Shown here one piece after another: positions 26,745-35,576 of a stretch of DNA of 64,000 bases. Each line of letters starts with the position of its first letter. Position 1 is the stretch's first letter. Made by a program: the position numbers and the translations under genes. The notes under the pieces are model-generated. The model had not been told where the DNA came from. It worked only from the letters and a program-made list of their open reading frames with translations, and did no database searches. This stretch comes from Rahnella bruchi (lineage in GTDB: Bacteria; Pseudomonadota; Gammaproteobacteria; Enterobacterales; Enterobacteriaceae): the NCBI RefSeq assembly GCF_003614975.1, contig NZ_QZWI01000001.1:248001-312000 (forward strand), given 5' to 3'.

Positions 26745-28427
26745 ATGAACTCTTATACTCTCGCTAAAAGGAGAGAGCTCGGGGCATATTATACCCCACC
26801 TGAGCTTAGCCAAGCTTTGGCTAACTGGGCTATACGTTCTGTGGAAGACTCTTTGCTAGAACCAAGCTTTGGAGGCTGTGGATTTCTAGAGAGTTGTGTT
26901 ACACGACTACGACAATTGGGGAATGATTGTCCCGAACAAAACCTTTATGGTGTTGATATTGACGAAACCGCGTTTGAAATTTTGGCACAGAAATTTCAAA
27001 TATCAGACATTAGTAATAAATTTATTTTTGACGATTTTATAAATGTAAAGCCCGATGACTTTACTCAAAAAAACTTCGATATTGTTATTGGTAACCCTCC
27101 ATACATTTCGATGCATAACATGACAAGCAAGCAGAGAATAAGTTGTCAAGATGTTCTAGATAAATCGATTTATAACGAAAGAACATTAGGAAGAAACTCT
27201 AGTTTGTGGGCATTCTTCCTCCTTCATAGTTTATCATTTCTCAATGAAAATGGGCGTGTTGCATGGGTATTACCTAGTAGCCTTTTACATGCCTATTATG
27301 CAAGTGCTTTAATAAACATACATAAAAAACACTTTTCAAAAATAAAGGTCATAAAAATAAATGAACGATTTTTTAAAGATGCAGGCGCTGATGAAGCATC
27401 CGTAATCTTTGTCTGTGAAGGTTTTTCATCTAAAGAAGTTACTGACGGTTTATATAATGTTTATAGTGCAGAAAATGTTAATTCACTTAATATCATACTA
27501 AACGACCGAAGCGTCAGAATAAGTAGCAAACACGATAACTTCAAGCTTAACTTATTACCTTCTGAAATATTACTCACATATGAAAATATTTCAACGCAGT
27601 CTAATTGCCTTTTATTGAATGAGATAATTAGTATAAAAATAGGCATGGTAACAGGTGCCAATGAAGTTTTCGTAATTTCTAACGAAAGAAAAAACGAATA
27701 TAATCTATCGGACTCCTACCTGCGTCCAGTAGTATCTCGATTTTCTGACTTAGTTGGTGTAAGGCATAACGTCTTTAGGCAAAATAAACTAATAGGAAAT
27801 AATAAGCGAGCTCTATTATTACACGCATCTGAAGAGCAGATGTCTGAAAAATTCACATTTTTAAGAAAATACCTTGCTAAGGTTAGCTCTGAAAAAAGAG
27901 CTAAAAACAGAACATTTAAAAAAAGACATCATTGGTATCAACCTGATGATGGTTTGTATCCTCACGCCTTCTTAAGTTACATGTTGCATGAAGGGCCGCG
28001 TATGGTAATCAATCAAGCAAAAATTAATTGCACTAATTCAATCCACCGAGTTTATTTCAAGAAGAAGAATAGTACAAAATATAAAATAGCTGTTTGTTTA
28101 TCTTTGCTCTCATGCTACTCGCAACTTTCAGCAGAAATTGAGGGGCGTTCATACGGTTCTGGCGTATTAAAAATAGAACCAACTGCGGCAAGAAATATTA
28201 AAATCATCTTGAATGACTCCTGTATGGAAGACCTGTTTAATGCAGAGAAGAGTATTGAAAAATTTCTAAATGAAAATAACTTCAAAAAAGCTTGCCAAAC
28301 TGTAGATGATATATTTATCAAGAATGGAATATTCACTATTGATGAATGTAATAATCTAAAAAAGGGATTGCGTTTCCTAAGAAATGATCGTTATAAAGGG
28401 GTGAAAGCAAATGTCGATGAACAATGA
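26745..28427 (+). CDS. N6-adenine-type DNA methyltransferase, cassette gene 1
   Basis: A 560-residue class I SAM-dependent DNA methyltransferase of the gamma/Eco57I-TaqI style. Motif X-like GAYYTPPE is at residues 13-20, motif I LEPSFGGCG at 38-46, an acidic GVDID at 69-73 and catalytic NPPY at 117-120 (in DIVIGNPPYISM). The C-terminal half (from about 290) would be a target-recognition domain. No nuclease motif is visible in the chain. The gene is strongly AT-rich, unlike the flanking phage genes. The stop overlaps the next start by 17 bp. Predicted role: methylate adenines at a specific sequence, either to mark self or to act with the downstream ATPase. Confidence 0.88.
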   Translation: MNSYTLAKRRELGAYYTPPELSQALANWAIRSVEDSLLEPSFGGCGFLESCVTRLRQLGNDCPEQNLYGVDIDETAFEILAQKFQISDISNKFIFDDFINVKPDDFTQKNFDIVIGNPPYISMHNMTSKQRISCQDVLDKSIYNERTLGRNSSLWAFFLLHSLSFLNENGRVAWVLPSSLLHAYYASALINIHKKHFSKIKVIKINERFFKDAGADEASVIFVCEGFSSKEVTDGLYNVYSAENVNSLNIILNDRSVRISSKHDNFKLNLLPSEILLTYENISTQSNCLLLNEIISIKIGMVTGANEVFVISNERKNEYNLSDSYLRPVVSRFSDLVGVRHNVFRQNKLIGNNKRALLLHASEEQMSEKFTFLRKYLAKVSSEKRAKNRTFKKRHHWYQPDDGLYPHAFLSYMLHEGPRMVINQAKINCTNSIHRVYFKKKNSTKYKIAVCLSLLSCYSQLSAEIEGRSYGSGVLKIEPTAARNIKIILNDSCMEDLFNAEKSIEKFLNENNFKKACQTVDDIFIKNGIFTIDECNNLKKGLRFLRNDRYKGVKANVDEQ

Positions 28428-30747
28428 GAAAGCGAGTCTGAAAAAACAGATGCTAGCATTGCTTGGTGATGAAGAGACTGATTATGGTGAGTTATTAGAA
28501 AAAGCATCCAAACTATCAGAATATGATGATGATAATATTAGATTTACAGTCGATGCAAACTTAGTTAAGAGACTCGGCGAACAATTAGTTGCAAAGAAAA
28601 CTACAGCTGTGAGTGAACTTATTAAGAATGCATATGATGCAGATGCTACGTCCGTCTCTGTAAAGTTTAAGGACACCCATGATATTGGTGGAATGATTAC
28701 AATATCTGATAATGGGAATGGCATGACACGCCAACAATTAATAAATGGCTTCATGAAAATAAGTACTTCTGATAAAGAAGATGAGCCAATATCTCCAAAA
28801 TTCAAACGTCAAAGAGCAGGTAAAAAAGGCATTGGCCGTTTTTCTGCTCAAAAACTTGGTGATAAACTTAAAATAATCACTAAAAGAAAAGAATTAGATT
28901 ATGCTCTTGTAATTGAAATAGATTGGAGCAAATTTCAAAAAAACAAAAATATTACAACTGTATCTAATAAGTTATATAAAATAAAAGATGCAGGCATTGA
29001 ACATGGTACTATTTTTATTATTGAGAATACTAAAGAACCTTGGCAACTTGAAAACATAAGCACAACATACGCCTATATCTTATCGATTGTTCAAAAAAAT
29101 TCATTTTATGAAGAAGAGCGTTCTCATTTCGATCCTGGATTTGATGTTGTTATGTCTCTATATTCAGAGCTTCTCAATAATTATGAAATAATAGCTAACC
29201 AAGATTCTGAAGCTTTAAGCGAAGCTGATGCTTTTTTTGAAGCCTGGATTGATGCTAATGGAAATGGTAACGTCTCAGTCAGTAGTAAAAAATATGGCAT
29301 TGAAAATGAAGTAATTATTATTCCAAACTCAGAAATTGACTCAATTCACAAATCGTTATTCGAAGCAAAATACAAGTTACAAGTTCATTACTTCCCACAA
29401 AGTAAAGGAGATAAACTTTCAAGAGCTCCGCAGCAATATTTATCTCGTAACTCAGGTATAAAGCTTTACCGAAATGGTTTTCGATTGGCTCCGTATGGAG
29501 AAAAATTTAATGACTGGTTAAGTTTGGATGACTCCTCTCGAAGAAGAGCTATTTTACCTCCACATGCTAATGGAAATTTTGTTGGCCACGTTGAATTATT
29601 TGACTACGAAGGTTCTATTTTTGAAGAGACATCATCGCGCGAAGGTTTAATTGAAAATGACGAATTCGAAGCTCTAAGAGATTTCACCTATCGTGCATTG
29701 ACCATGGCAGTTATTAGATATAGCTCAGAAAGAAAAGTAAAAGTAAAAGCGAATCAAAAAAATCACATACCTGCTCTGAAAAGTTCCCGAGCTCCTGAAG
29801 AGGAGTTAAAAATTAAAATTAGAGATTTACAGGAAAAAGTAAAAGATGTCATCGATGTTACGCTTAAAGTTTCAGATGCGGGATCACAATCTTTAGATAT
29901 TTTTGAGTTAGGACAAATATCTAACAATGCTATTTCTCTCGAAGATGATATTAAAACAATTGAAGAACTAACAGCTATAGTTGTGGATGAAAAATCCCTT
30001 TTCAAAGTTCTTTCTGCAATGGGACTCGCTATAGGTGAATTTACTCACGAAATCCAACTTTTCTTAACAAACCTTGATTTAAATACTTCCGATCTACTTA
30101 AAGAATTTAAAGGCAATGTTGAACTTAAAAATAAAGTTGAAACTGTGAATAATAATCTTGAGATGCTAAGAGCATATACAGATTTTTTTGATAGCACCAT
30201 GAGAAAGAACTCACAACGACACAAAAATATTTTAGAAATTAGACAAATTATCAATTCATTCTTCAAATCGATGCAACCATCAATCGAGAGAAAACAGTTC
30301 ATTGTTGAAATAGATTATGATTCTTATGGTATTTGGACAAAGCCCATACATGAATCAGAAATGTCATCAGTATTAATTAATCTTTTCACTAACTCATCCA
30401 AAGCAATTTATAGAGCGGGTGCGCATCCCGGAAAGCTAGGGGTTTTCGTCTCTACTAACGATGATGAAATACTTATTCGTTTTGAAGATAATGGCGATGG
30501 CATAAGTTTAGACAAACGTGAAAAGGTATTTAATGCACTTTATACGACCGCCCTACCAAATGCCGCCTATAGTCAAGAAGAAGAGAGTTTAAGGGGGATG
30601 GGTTTAGGATTGTCTATCGTTAAAGATATCATTGACGGTTTAGATGGTAGTATCTATGTAACAGAACCTTCCGAAGGTTATAATACCTGTTTCGAAATTA
30701 AATTGCCGAGAGCCAGCGCAGAGGAAATCCCTGATGACATCTACTAA
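28411..30747 (+). CDS. Hybrid MORC/Hsp90-like ATPase and histidine kinase, cassette gene 2
   Basis: A 778-residue soluble protein with two GHKL ATPase folds. N-terminal: ELIKNAYDADA (residues 69-79), ISDNGNGMT (98-106), GKKGIGRFS (137-145), as in Hsp90/MORC/MutL-like ATPases. C-terminal: a DHp-like helix with a phospho-acceptor-type His546 (GEFTHEIQLF), an N-box (LINLFTNSSKAI, 655-666), a G1 box EDNGDGI (692-698) and G2 RGMGLGLSIV (near 728-737), as in sensor kinases. A coiled region (about 460-530) links them. There is no transmembrane segment, so the input is cytosolic. The next gene encodes a receiver domain. AT-rich. Confidence 0.88.
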   Translation: MSMNNEKASLKKQMLALLGDEETDYGELLEKASKLSEYDDDNIRFTVDANLVKRLGEQLVAKKTTAVSELIKNAYDADATSVSVKFKDTHDIGGMITISDNGNGMTRQQLINGFMKISTSDKEDEPISPKFKRQRAGKKGIGRFSAQKLGDKLKIITKRKELDYALVIEIDWSKFQKNKNITTVSNKLYKIKDAGIEHGTIFIIENTKEPWQLENISTTYAYILSIVQKNSFYEEERSHFDPGFDVVMSLYSELLNNYEIIANQDSEALSEADAFFEAWIDANGNGNVSVSSKKYGIENEVIIIPNSEIDSIHKSLFEAKYKLQVHYFPQSKGDKLSRAPQQYLSRNSGIKLYRNGFRLAPYGEKFNDWLSLDDSSRRRAILPPHANGNFVGHVELFDYEGSIFEETSSREGLIENDEFEALRDFTYRALTMAVIRYSSERKVKVKANQKNHIPALKSSRAPEEELKIKIRDLQEKVKDVIDVTLKVSDAGSQSLDIFELGQISNNAISLEDDIKTIEELTAIVVDEKSLFKVLSAMGLAIGEFTHEIQLFLTNLDLNTSDLLKEFKGNVELKNKVETVNNNLEMLRAYTDFFDSTMRKNSQRHKNILEIRQIINSFFKSMQPSIERKQFIVEIDYDSYGIWTKPIHESEMSSVLINLFTNSSKAIYRAGAHPGKLGVFVSTNDDEILIRFEDNGDGISLDKREKVFNALYTTALPNAAYSQEEESLRGMGLGLSIVKDIIDGLDGSIYVTEPSEGYNTCFEIKLPRASAEEIPDDIY

Positions 30748-31864
30748 ATTTATGTATATCGATGATGACAGCATCGAGGATTTGCATAGACAAATTGAAC
30801 AAATAGTTGATAACTCCAGCGGACGGCTGGTTATTGAGCTACATAATCCTATGCCAATGAATCAATATCTTGGTATATTGCATGCTAATGATTATGACGG
30901 CATAATTATAGACCAAAAATTAGACCTGCCCAATAATGCCCAAGGTACGCCTTATAGAGCTGATTACTTTGGTGCGGCACTGGCACAAAATTTCAGAACT
31001 CATATGGCTGCGAAAACAGACCATATGCAACAACTTCCAATTGTTCTAATGTCAAATGAAAAAAACCTCATTGATTACTATAATCCCGATGAATCATCTC
31101 ATAACTTATTTGACTTAGTCATCAATAAAATCCAGTTGAGGGATGCGAAATGCGGAGAATATTTCGCTAAATATATGCTTTCCCTGAGTCAGTCTTATAA
31201 AATACTTAGCACTGAATACAAATTAGAAAATCTACTTAACTGTGACAAACAAACGTTATCTCTTTTAGATCCTCGTTTTATCTCATACCTCGAAAGCAAA
31301 AATGGTGACCCTTATGCTACTACCTTTGCTATAACAAGCACTCTTATTAAAAGTGCTGGTATATTAGTAACTGAAGAAATGCTAGCGACCAAACTTGGAA
31401 TTGATATAGAGAAATCTAAATCATGGGATGATATTAAAGAATTGCTCATTAGTTTTAAATATCAAGGTGTGTTTTCTGAAATTCGAGAACGTTGGTGGTT
31501 TACATTTATAGAAAATTGGTGGGAAACAGAAATAGACAAAACCACATTGAAAGCATTAACTAGTTATCAACGTGTTGATCTGCTTAGAGAAAAACTAAGC
31601 ATCCAAGAACTATGTCCATTAGAGCCATCATATCCAAATCAAAGTAGTAAATTTTGGGTGAATTGCGTTGTATCGAAAAAACCTTTAGACCCTTATGACG
31701 CATTACGTGCTGAATCCCACGATTTAAAACCTTGGGAGCAACCAAAGTACCTTGATATTATTAGCGTTCTCGAAACCAGAGCCCTAGATGCAGGTTTTAA
31801 GATTCATCCAGATGATAGATATAAAAGAGAGGTTTTGAAACAGAGGTTATTACCAAATGTCTGA
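30734..31864 (+). CDS. Receiver-domain protein with unknown C-terminal half, cassette gene 3
   Basis: A 376-residue protein. Residues 1-135 read as a response-regulator receiver: hydrophobic strand plus acidic pocket YIDDDS (8-13), phospho-acceptor Asp60 in DGIIIDQKLD, Ser107 in PIVLMSNE and Lys132 in VINK. The loop between Asp60 and Ser107 is longer than usual. Residues 140-376 match no family I know; they are helical, rich in Trp (WWFTFIENWWE), with no HTH seen. It overlaps the kinase gene by 14 bp, so it is the likely phosphorylation partner. Confidence 0.78.
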   Translation: MTSTKFMYIDDDSIEDLHRQIEQIVDNSSGRLVIELHNPMPMNQYLGILHANDYDGIIIDQKLDLPNNAQGTPYRADYFGAALAQNFRTHMAAKTDHMQQLPIVLMSNEKNLIDYYNPDESSHNLFDLVINKIQLRDAKCGEYFAKYMLSLSQSYKILSTEYKLENLLNCDKQTLSLLDPRFISYLESKNGDPYATTFAITSTLIKSAGILVTEEMLATKLGIDIEKSKSWDDIKELLISFKYQGVFSEIRERWWFTFIENWWETEIDKTTLKALTSYQRVDLLREKLSIQELCPLEPSYPNQSSKFWVNCVVSKKPLDPYDALRAESHDLKPWEQPKYLDIISVLETRALDAGFKIHPDDRYKREVLKQRLLPNV

Positions 31865-32615
31865 TAATTCAACATTAATCAACGAGATCACATCACTTCG
31901 AGATATTTTGATAAATTCTCTTATTATCAAAGATCCCACACCAATTGAAGATGTTTTAGCTCAATTTAGGCGCAACTTACAAAATAATACATGCCAATAC
32001 CAGTTGGTTGATCTAACTTTTGTCAACGATAAAAAATATGGTCACGTGCGGCCAATACAAATAACACCATCTGCGAGTGAACCAATTGAGATTAGGTTAG
32101 GTGCAGATGTGAAAGTTAACACGAGCTATGAGTTTTCTGATATCCAATCAATGAATATTGATATTGAATATGAAGCATCTTGGATTCCTGATGAAGAAAC
32201 TCAAAAGATTATAATAAAAAAATCTCATGGCTCATGGCATCTTGATTATCATTTACCTAGTGGGCAGCCGACAACATTTATACACCCAATGTATCATTTC
32301 CATCATGGTGGAAGGAAGATGTATAACCACCAAGACTACGGAAACATTATGATTATGGATGCACCGCGAGTTGCTCATCCTCCATTGGATATAGTGTTAT
32401 CAATAGACTTTGTTATTGCTAATTTCCTTGGTGATAAGTGGAATTTGCTAATGCAGGATTCTGCTTATACTTCGTTAATAAAGAACGCTCAAGATCGATG
32501 GTGGCGACAATACTACCTCGATATTGCAGCATTTTGGGGGCATACTGTACCAGTATTGCCTACCAGTGCCGCATCGTCGCTGTCTGCACGTAATATATTA
32601 CCATCACTAATTTAG
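31857..32615 (+). CDS. Cassette gene 4, unknown function
   Basis: A 252-residue soluble protein. It carries a histidine-rich block 'HPMYHFHHGG' (143-152), then APRVAHPPLD (169-178) and DFVIANFLGDKWNLL, ending in a Trp/Tyr-rich WWRQYYLDIAAFWG. The block order has a loose resemblance to DUF2290-type proteins, which I cannot confirm. The histidines could bind metal, so a nuclease or other hydrolase effector is possible but not shown. It overlaps gene 3 by 8 bp and ends at a strong terminator. AT-rich like the rest of the cassette. Confidence 0.75.
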   Translation: MSDNSTLINEITSLRDILINSLIIKDPTPIEDVLAQFRRNLQNNTCQYQLVDLTFVNDKKYGHVRPIQITPSASEPIEIRLGADVKVNTSYEFSDIQSMNIDIEYEASWIPDEETQKIIIKKSHGSWHLDYHLPSGQPTTFIHPMYHFHHGGRKMYNHQDYGNIMIMDAPRVAHPPLDIVLSIDFVIANFLGDKWNLLMQDSAYTSLIKNAQDRWWRQYYLDIAAFWGHTVPVLPTSAASSLSARNILPSLI

Positions 32616-32616
32616 T

Positions 32617-32655
32617 AAAATAATTGCCGCAAAAAGTTCTGCGGCAATTATTTTT
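32617..32655. terminator. Strong bidirectional terminator between cassette and Q
   Basis: A perfect 10-bp inverted repeat (TAATTGCCGC/GCGGCAATTA) with a 10-nt loop is flanked by AAAA and TTTTTG. It serves both the rightward cassette and the leftward P-Q operon, leaving only 41 bp between the two coding regions. Confidence 0.92.
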
Positions 32656-32656
32656 G

Positions 32657-33670
32657 TTAAAGCACATAGTTAATAAAATTTAATATTTTTTTATTACTTA
32701 GTGTATTAACCTCCTTCATCCTCTCCTGCAGCGGCGTCAGCTCGTTCCTTACGAATACCTGCGCCGCCTTCTCCACATCCCCAAACCCTCCCGCATTATC
32801 AGGTATGATCCCCATCATCTGCGGCGGAACACGGTGCGCGCTTAGCAGGTCATCGCGGCTGGATTTCTTGATGTTGAAGAAATCATCCTTGGTGGCAACT
32901 TCACTCAGCGGCAGGATCTGAATGCCGTCTTTCTTGCCGTTCGGCGCGTACATGAACAGGTTGCGGAAGTTGCCCAAGCCTTTGGTGTCCCTCATTGCCT
33001 TACGCATTGAATCGATATCACTGCTGCTCTGGGCGGCGTCGGTCATATAGAGGATGTAGCCAGCGTGCGCGCCGTTTTGGTAATACTTGCGGCGGAACAA
33101 TGTCGCTGCTTCGTTTAACCAGGCAGAGTTCAGCGCACTCAGGTATTCCGGAAGACCATAAATCTCCTGGTTAATATCCGGTTCGATCAGATGAAAGATG
33201 CTGCCTGCTGCGAACTGGTGCGGTTCCTTCCAGCCCTGCACAAACCAATATGTCCCCTCTTCCACTCCGCGACGAACATACTTAGCCGGCACTGCCTCAA
33301 ATCGCAGCGGTTCGCCGAGCTGGTTGCGGATAAGTTCCAGATATGCATTCCCGAACACCAAATAATCCAAGGCGAATTTGCTGAACTCCTGCTGGCTCAG
33401 CAGCGGATGCGGGATAAAAGTCGAGGCGAGGATATTGCGTTTCACGTAAATCGGAGAGCTGTGATGAACGGCGGCGCGAAGACTGCGGGCAAGTCCGTCG
33501 AAACTGACCGGCGGCTCATACCAGCGGCCGTTGCCGGTGCACTCGATGTAATCCAGAATCTCGCGGCGGTCTAAAACCGGCGTCGGATCACCGAAGCTGA
33601 ATACCTCCGCGCCCTGCTGGCTTTCAGTGGTCGTGGTCTGTGTGGTTTTACGGTATTTGCGCTTGCTCAT
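32657..33670 (-). CDS. Q: Portal protein gpQ
   Basis: P2-family portal vertex protein, 337 residues (P2 Q is 344). It has the conserved blocks 'FSFGDPTPVLDRREILDYIEC' near the N-terminus (about residues 24-44), PPVSFDGLARSLRA, and RVPPQMMGIIP with GGFGDVEKA near the C-terminus. It forms the dodecameric ring through which DNA enters the head. The ATG follows the P stop directly, so the two are co-transcribed leftward. Confidence 0.95.
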   Translation of the reverse strand: MSKRKYRKTTQTTTTESQQGAEVFSFGDPTPVLDRREILDYIECTGNGRWYEPPVSFDGLARSLRAAVHHSSPIYVKRNILASTFIPHPLLSQQEFSKFALDYLVFGNAYLELIRNQLGEPLRFEAVPAKYVRRGVEEGTYWFVQGWKEPHQFAAGSIFHLIEPDINQEIYGLPEYLSALNSAWLNEAATLFRRKYYQNGAHAGYILYMTDAAQSSSDIDSMRKAMRDTKGLGNFRNLFMYAPNGKKDGIQILPLSEVATKDDFFNIKKSSRDDLLSAHRVPPQMMGIIPDNAGGFGDVEKAAQVFVRNELTPLQERMKEVNTLSNKKILNFINYVL

Positions 33671-35434
33671 TTAGTAGAACTCCAGAATGTTCGGGCTTTG
33701 TCCGCCGTTGGCGGCGGTCAGCGGTTCGTTTAAGAGGGCGTGCATGATTGCCCACGCGACGTCGGCGTGGCTGGCCTCTTCACTGCGGCTGGCTTCGTAG
33801 GTGGAACGGTTGCCGCTGGCGGTCATCGTTTTGCGGATCGCCATAAACGACGCGGTGATGTCGGTATGGCCAGTGTCATATTCCAGGCGGCCAGAGCTGA
33901 TAGTGTCTTTTGCTTTGAGTACCAGCGCGGTTTTGACTTCGGGGCTGTAACGGATCTCACGCGCCGCCGGAAAGAACTGCTGAACAAGCTGGAACACACC
34001 CTGCCCGATGCCTGTCGCATCGATGCCGATGTACTCCACGGCATAACGATTTGTGAGTTCCTCGATACTTCTGGCCTGTGCGGCAAAGTCCATACCCTTC
34101 CACTGGTGACGCTCGAGCACGCGGAACTTGCCGCCGGAAACCACCGGCGGAGCGATCACCGCACAGCCTGCGCTGTCGCCGGTGTGCGACGGGTCGTAAC
34201 CAATCCACACGGGACGATAGGCAAACGGTCGCTTCAGGTACGGGTCGAAGTCTTCCCACTCGTCCATGCTGTCCACCATGCATCCCTGCAACTCGGCGAA
34301 CGGAAACACAGATGCCTGATCGTCCACGAACTCACACATCAGCAGGTTTTCATATTCGGCGGGACTGTATTCCAGTTGTAGCTGTTCCAGGTCGAACAGG
34401 TTACAACCGCCTGACAGCGCATCTTCCACCGTCACTATCTGCCGCCACTGGCCGTCATCGCACAGCACGCCTTTCGACAAGTGGGCGTGCGTGAGATCCA
34501 GGTCAATCCTGTCGGCTTTGTTGCGACGGCCTTTGTTGAACAGTTCGCCCGACCAGAATGGATAGGCGCTGTGTGCCAGGCTGGACGGCGTGGAAAAGTA
34601 GGTGCTTCGCCATTTCTTATGCAGCGACATGCCGGAGGCGACTTTGCGCAGCTCCTGAAACTTGGGGATCCAGAAGTATTCGTCCAGATAAAGATTGCCG
34701 GTATAGCTTTGCGCGGTGCGGACGTTGGTGCCGAGGAAAATCAGCCGTGCGCCGTTAGGCAATACTATCGGGTCGCCTTTCAAATCAACGTCCACCTGTC
34801 TTGCAAAGTCGATGATGTAGTTCTTAAAGACGTGCGCCTGCGCCTTACTGGCCGACAGGAAAATCTGATTACGGCCGGTGGTCAGTGCATCAATCAGCGC
34901 TTCCCTAGCAAAGTAGAAGGTTGCGCCAATCTGACGGGACTTGAGGATGTTGCGAATACGGTGCTGAAGCCCTGCCTGATGCCATCCGCGCTGATACTCA
35001 AACGAGGTTTCAATGAAGATATCGCCGAGTTTCTCAATGGCCTCATCACTGAAAACATTCTTATCGGGTGCCTTTCGTTCGCCCTTATTACGGTTAGCAA
35101 CGTTCGGATTTAAATCAGCCTCGCTGCCGGTGTGGTTGTAACGGTTTACCCGTGCCAGACGTTCAATCTGTCGGCCTAACAGGTCGATCTCTTTGTAGTC
35201 CTTCCCCTCCTTCACATCTTTCATGACGAGCTGAATAAGCCGCGCTTCCATGCTGGTTTCCACGCGGGAAATGGGGGCAATGGCCTCCCACTGGTCGCGA
35301 GTTTTCCAGCTCTGCACGGTCGGCGTTTTTTGGCTCAGCATCTCCCCGATTTGCCGCACAGAAAAACCCTGCCAGTAAAGCAGTGCCGCCTGTCGGCGCG
35401 GGTCGCTGATGATGGTGGAGTTTGAAATATTCAT
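33671..35434 (-). CDS. P: Terminase large subunit gpP
   Basis: ATPase/endonuclease subunit of the P2-type packaging terminase, 587 residues (P2 P about 590). An N-terminal HTH-like region (ALLYWQGFSVRQIGEML) is followed by the ATPase (ILKSRQIGATFYFAREAL for the Walker A-like loop, LYLDEYFW for Walker B) and a C-terminal nuclease fold beginning at WIGYDPSHTGDSAG with a GIDATGIG block. It cuts cos DNA together with gpM. Confidence 0.95.
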   Translation of the reverse strand: MNISNSTIISDPRRQAALLYWQGFSVRQIGEMLSQKTPTVQSWKTRDQWEAIAPISRVETSMEARLIQLVMKDVKEGKDYKEIDLLGRQIERLARVNRYNHTGSEADLNPNVANRNKGERKAPDKNVFSDEAIEKLGDIFIETSFEYQRGWHQAGLQHRIRNILKSRQIGATFYFAREALIDALTTGRNQIFLSASKAQAHVFKNYIIDFARQVDVDLKGDPIVLPNGARLIFLGTNVRTAQSYTGNLYLDEYFWIPKFQELRKVASGMSLHKKWRSTYFSTPSSLAHSAYPFWSGELFNKGRRNKADRIDLDLTHAHLSKGVLCDDGQWRQIVTVEDALSGGCNLFDLEQLQLEYSPAEYENLLMCEFVDDQASVFPFAELQGCMVDSMDEWEDFDPYLKRPFAYRPVWIGYDPSHTGDSAGCAVIAPPVVSGGKFRVLERHQWKGMDFAAQARSIEELTNRYAVEYIGIDATGIGQGVFQLVQQFFPAAREIRYSPEVKTALVLKAKDTISSGRLEYDTGHTDITASFMAIRKTMTASGNRSTYEASRSEEASHADVAWAIMHALLNEPLTAANGGQSPNILEFY

Positions 35435-35475
35435 GCCGCCAAGTTACCGGCCGAACAGCAGTTTTTCGCGCTGCC

Positions 35476-35488
35476 CACGTTGTGCCAT
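35476..35488. promoter_or_regulatory. Candidate Ogr-binding site for the P and O promoters
   Basis: CACGTTGTGCCAT, followed by CGGGCAACAAC to make a partial dyad, lies between divergent genes P and O. The 13-mer recurs exactly upstream of FI and a close form lies upstream of V, the places of the P2 late promoters. P2 Ogr sites are dyads of the type TGT-N12-ACA centred near -55; spacing here is not exactly that. Confidence 0.65.
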
Positions 35489-35576
35489 CGGGCAACAACC
35501 CGCATCGGCTGGCGGCCTGCGGTGACTGTCTGGAAACTAACTCCCGTTCTCAACACTCATTACCGGAGTCAGTCAC

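Noticed and set aside
32616-32656. cos site in the cassette-Q gap
   Set aside because: The gap is filled by a terminator hairpin; the cohesive-end sequence is at 26488-26506.
33740-35113. Long plus-strand frames opposite terminase P
   Set aside because: Antisense to P, which has ATPase and nuclease motifs; typical of GC-rich coding DNA.
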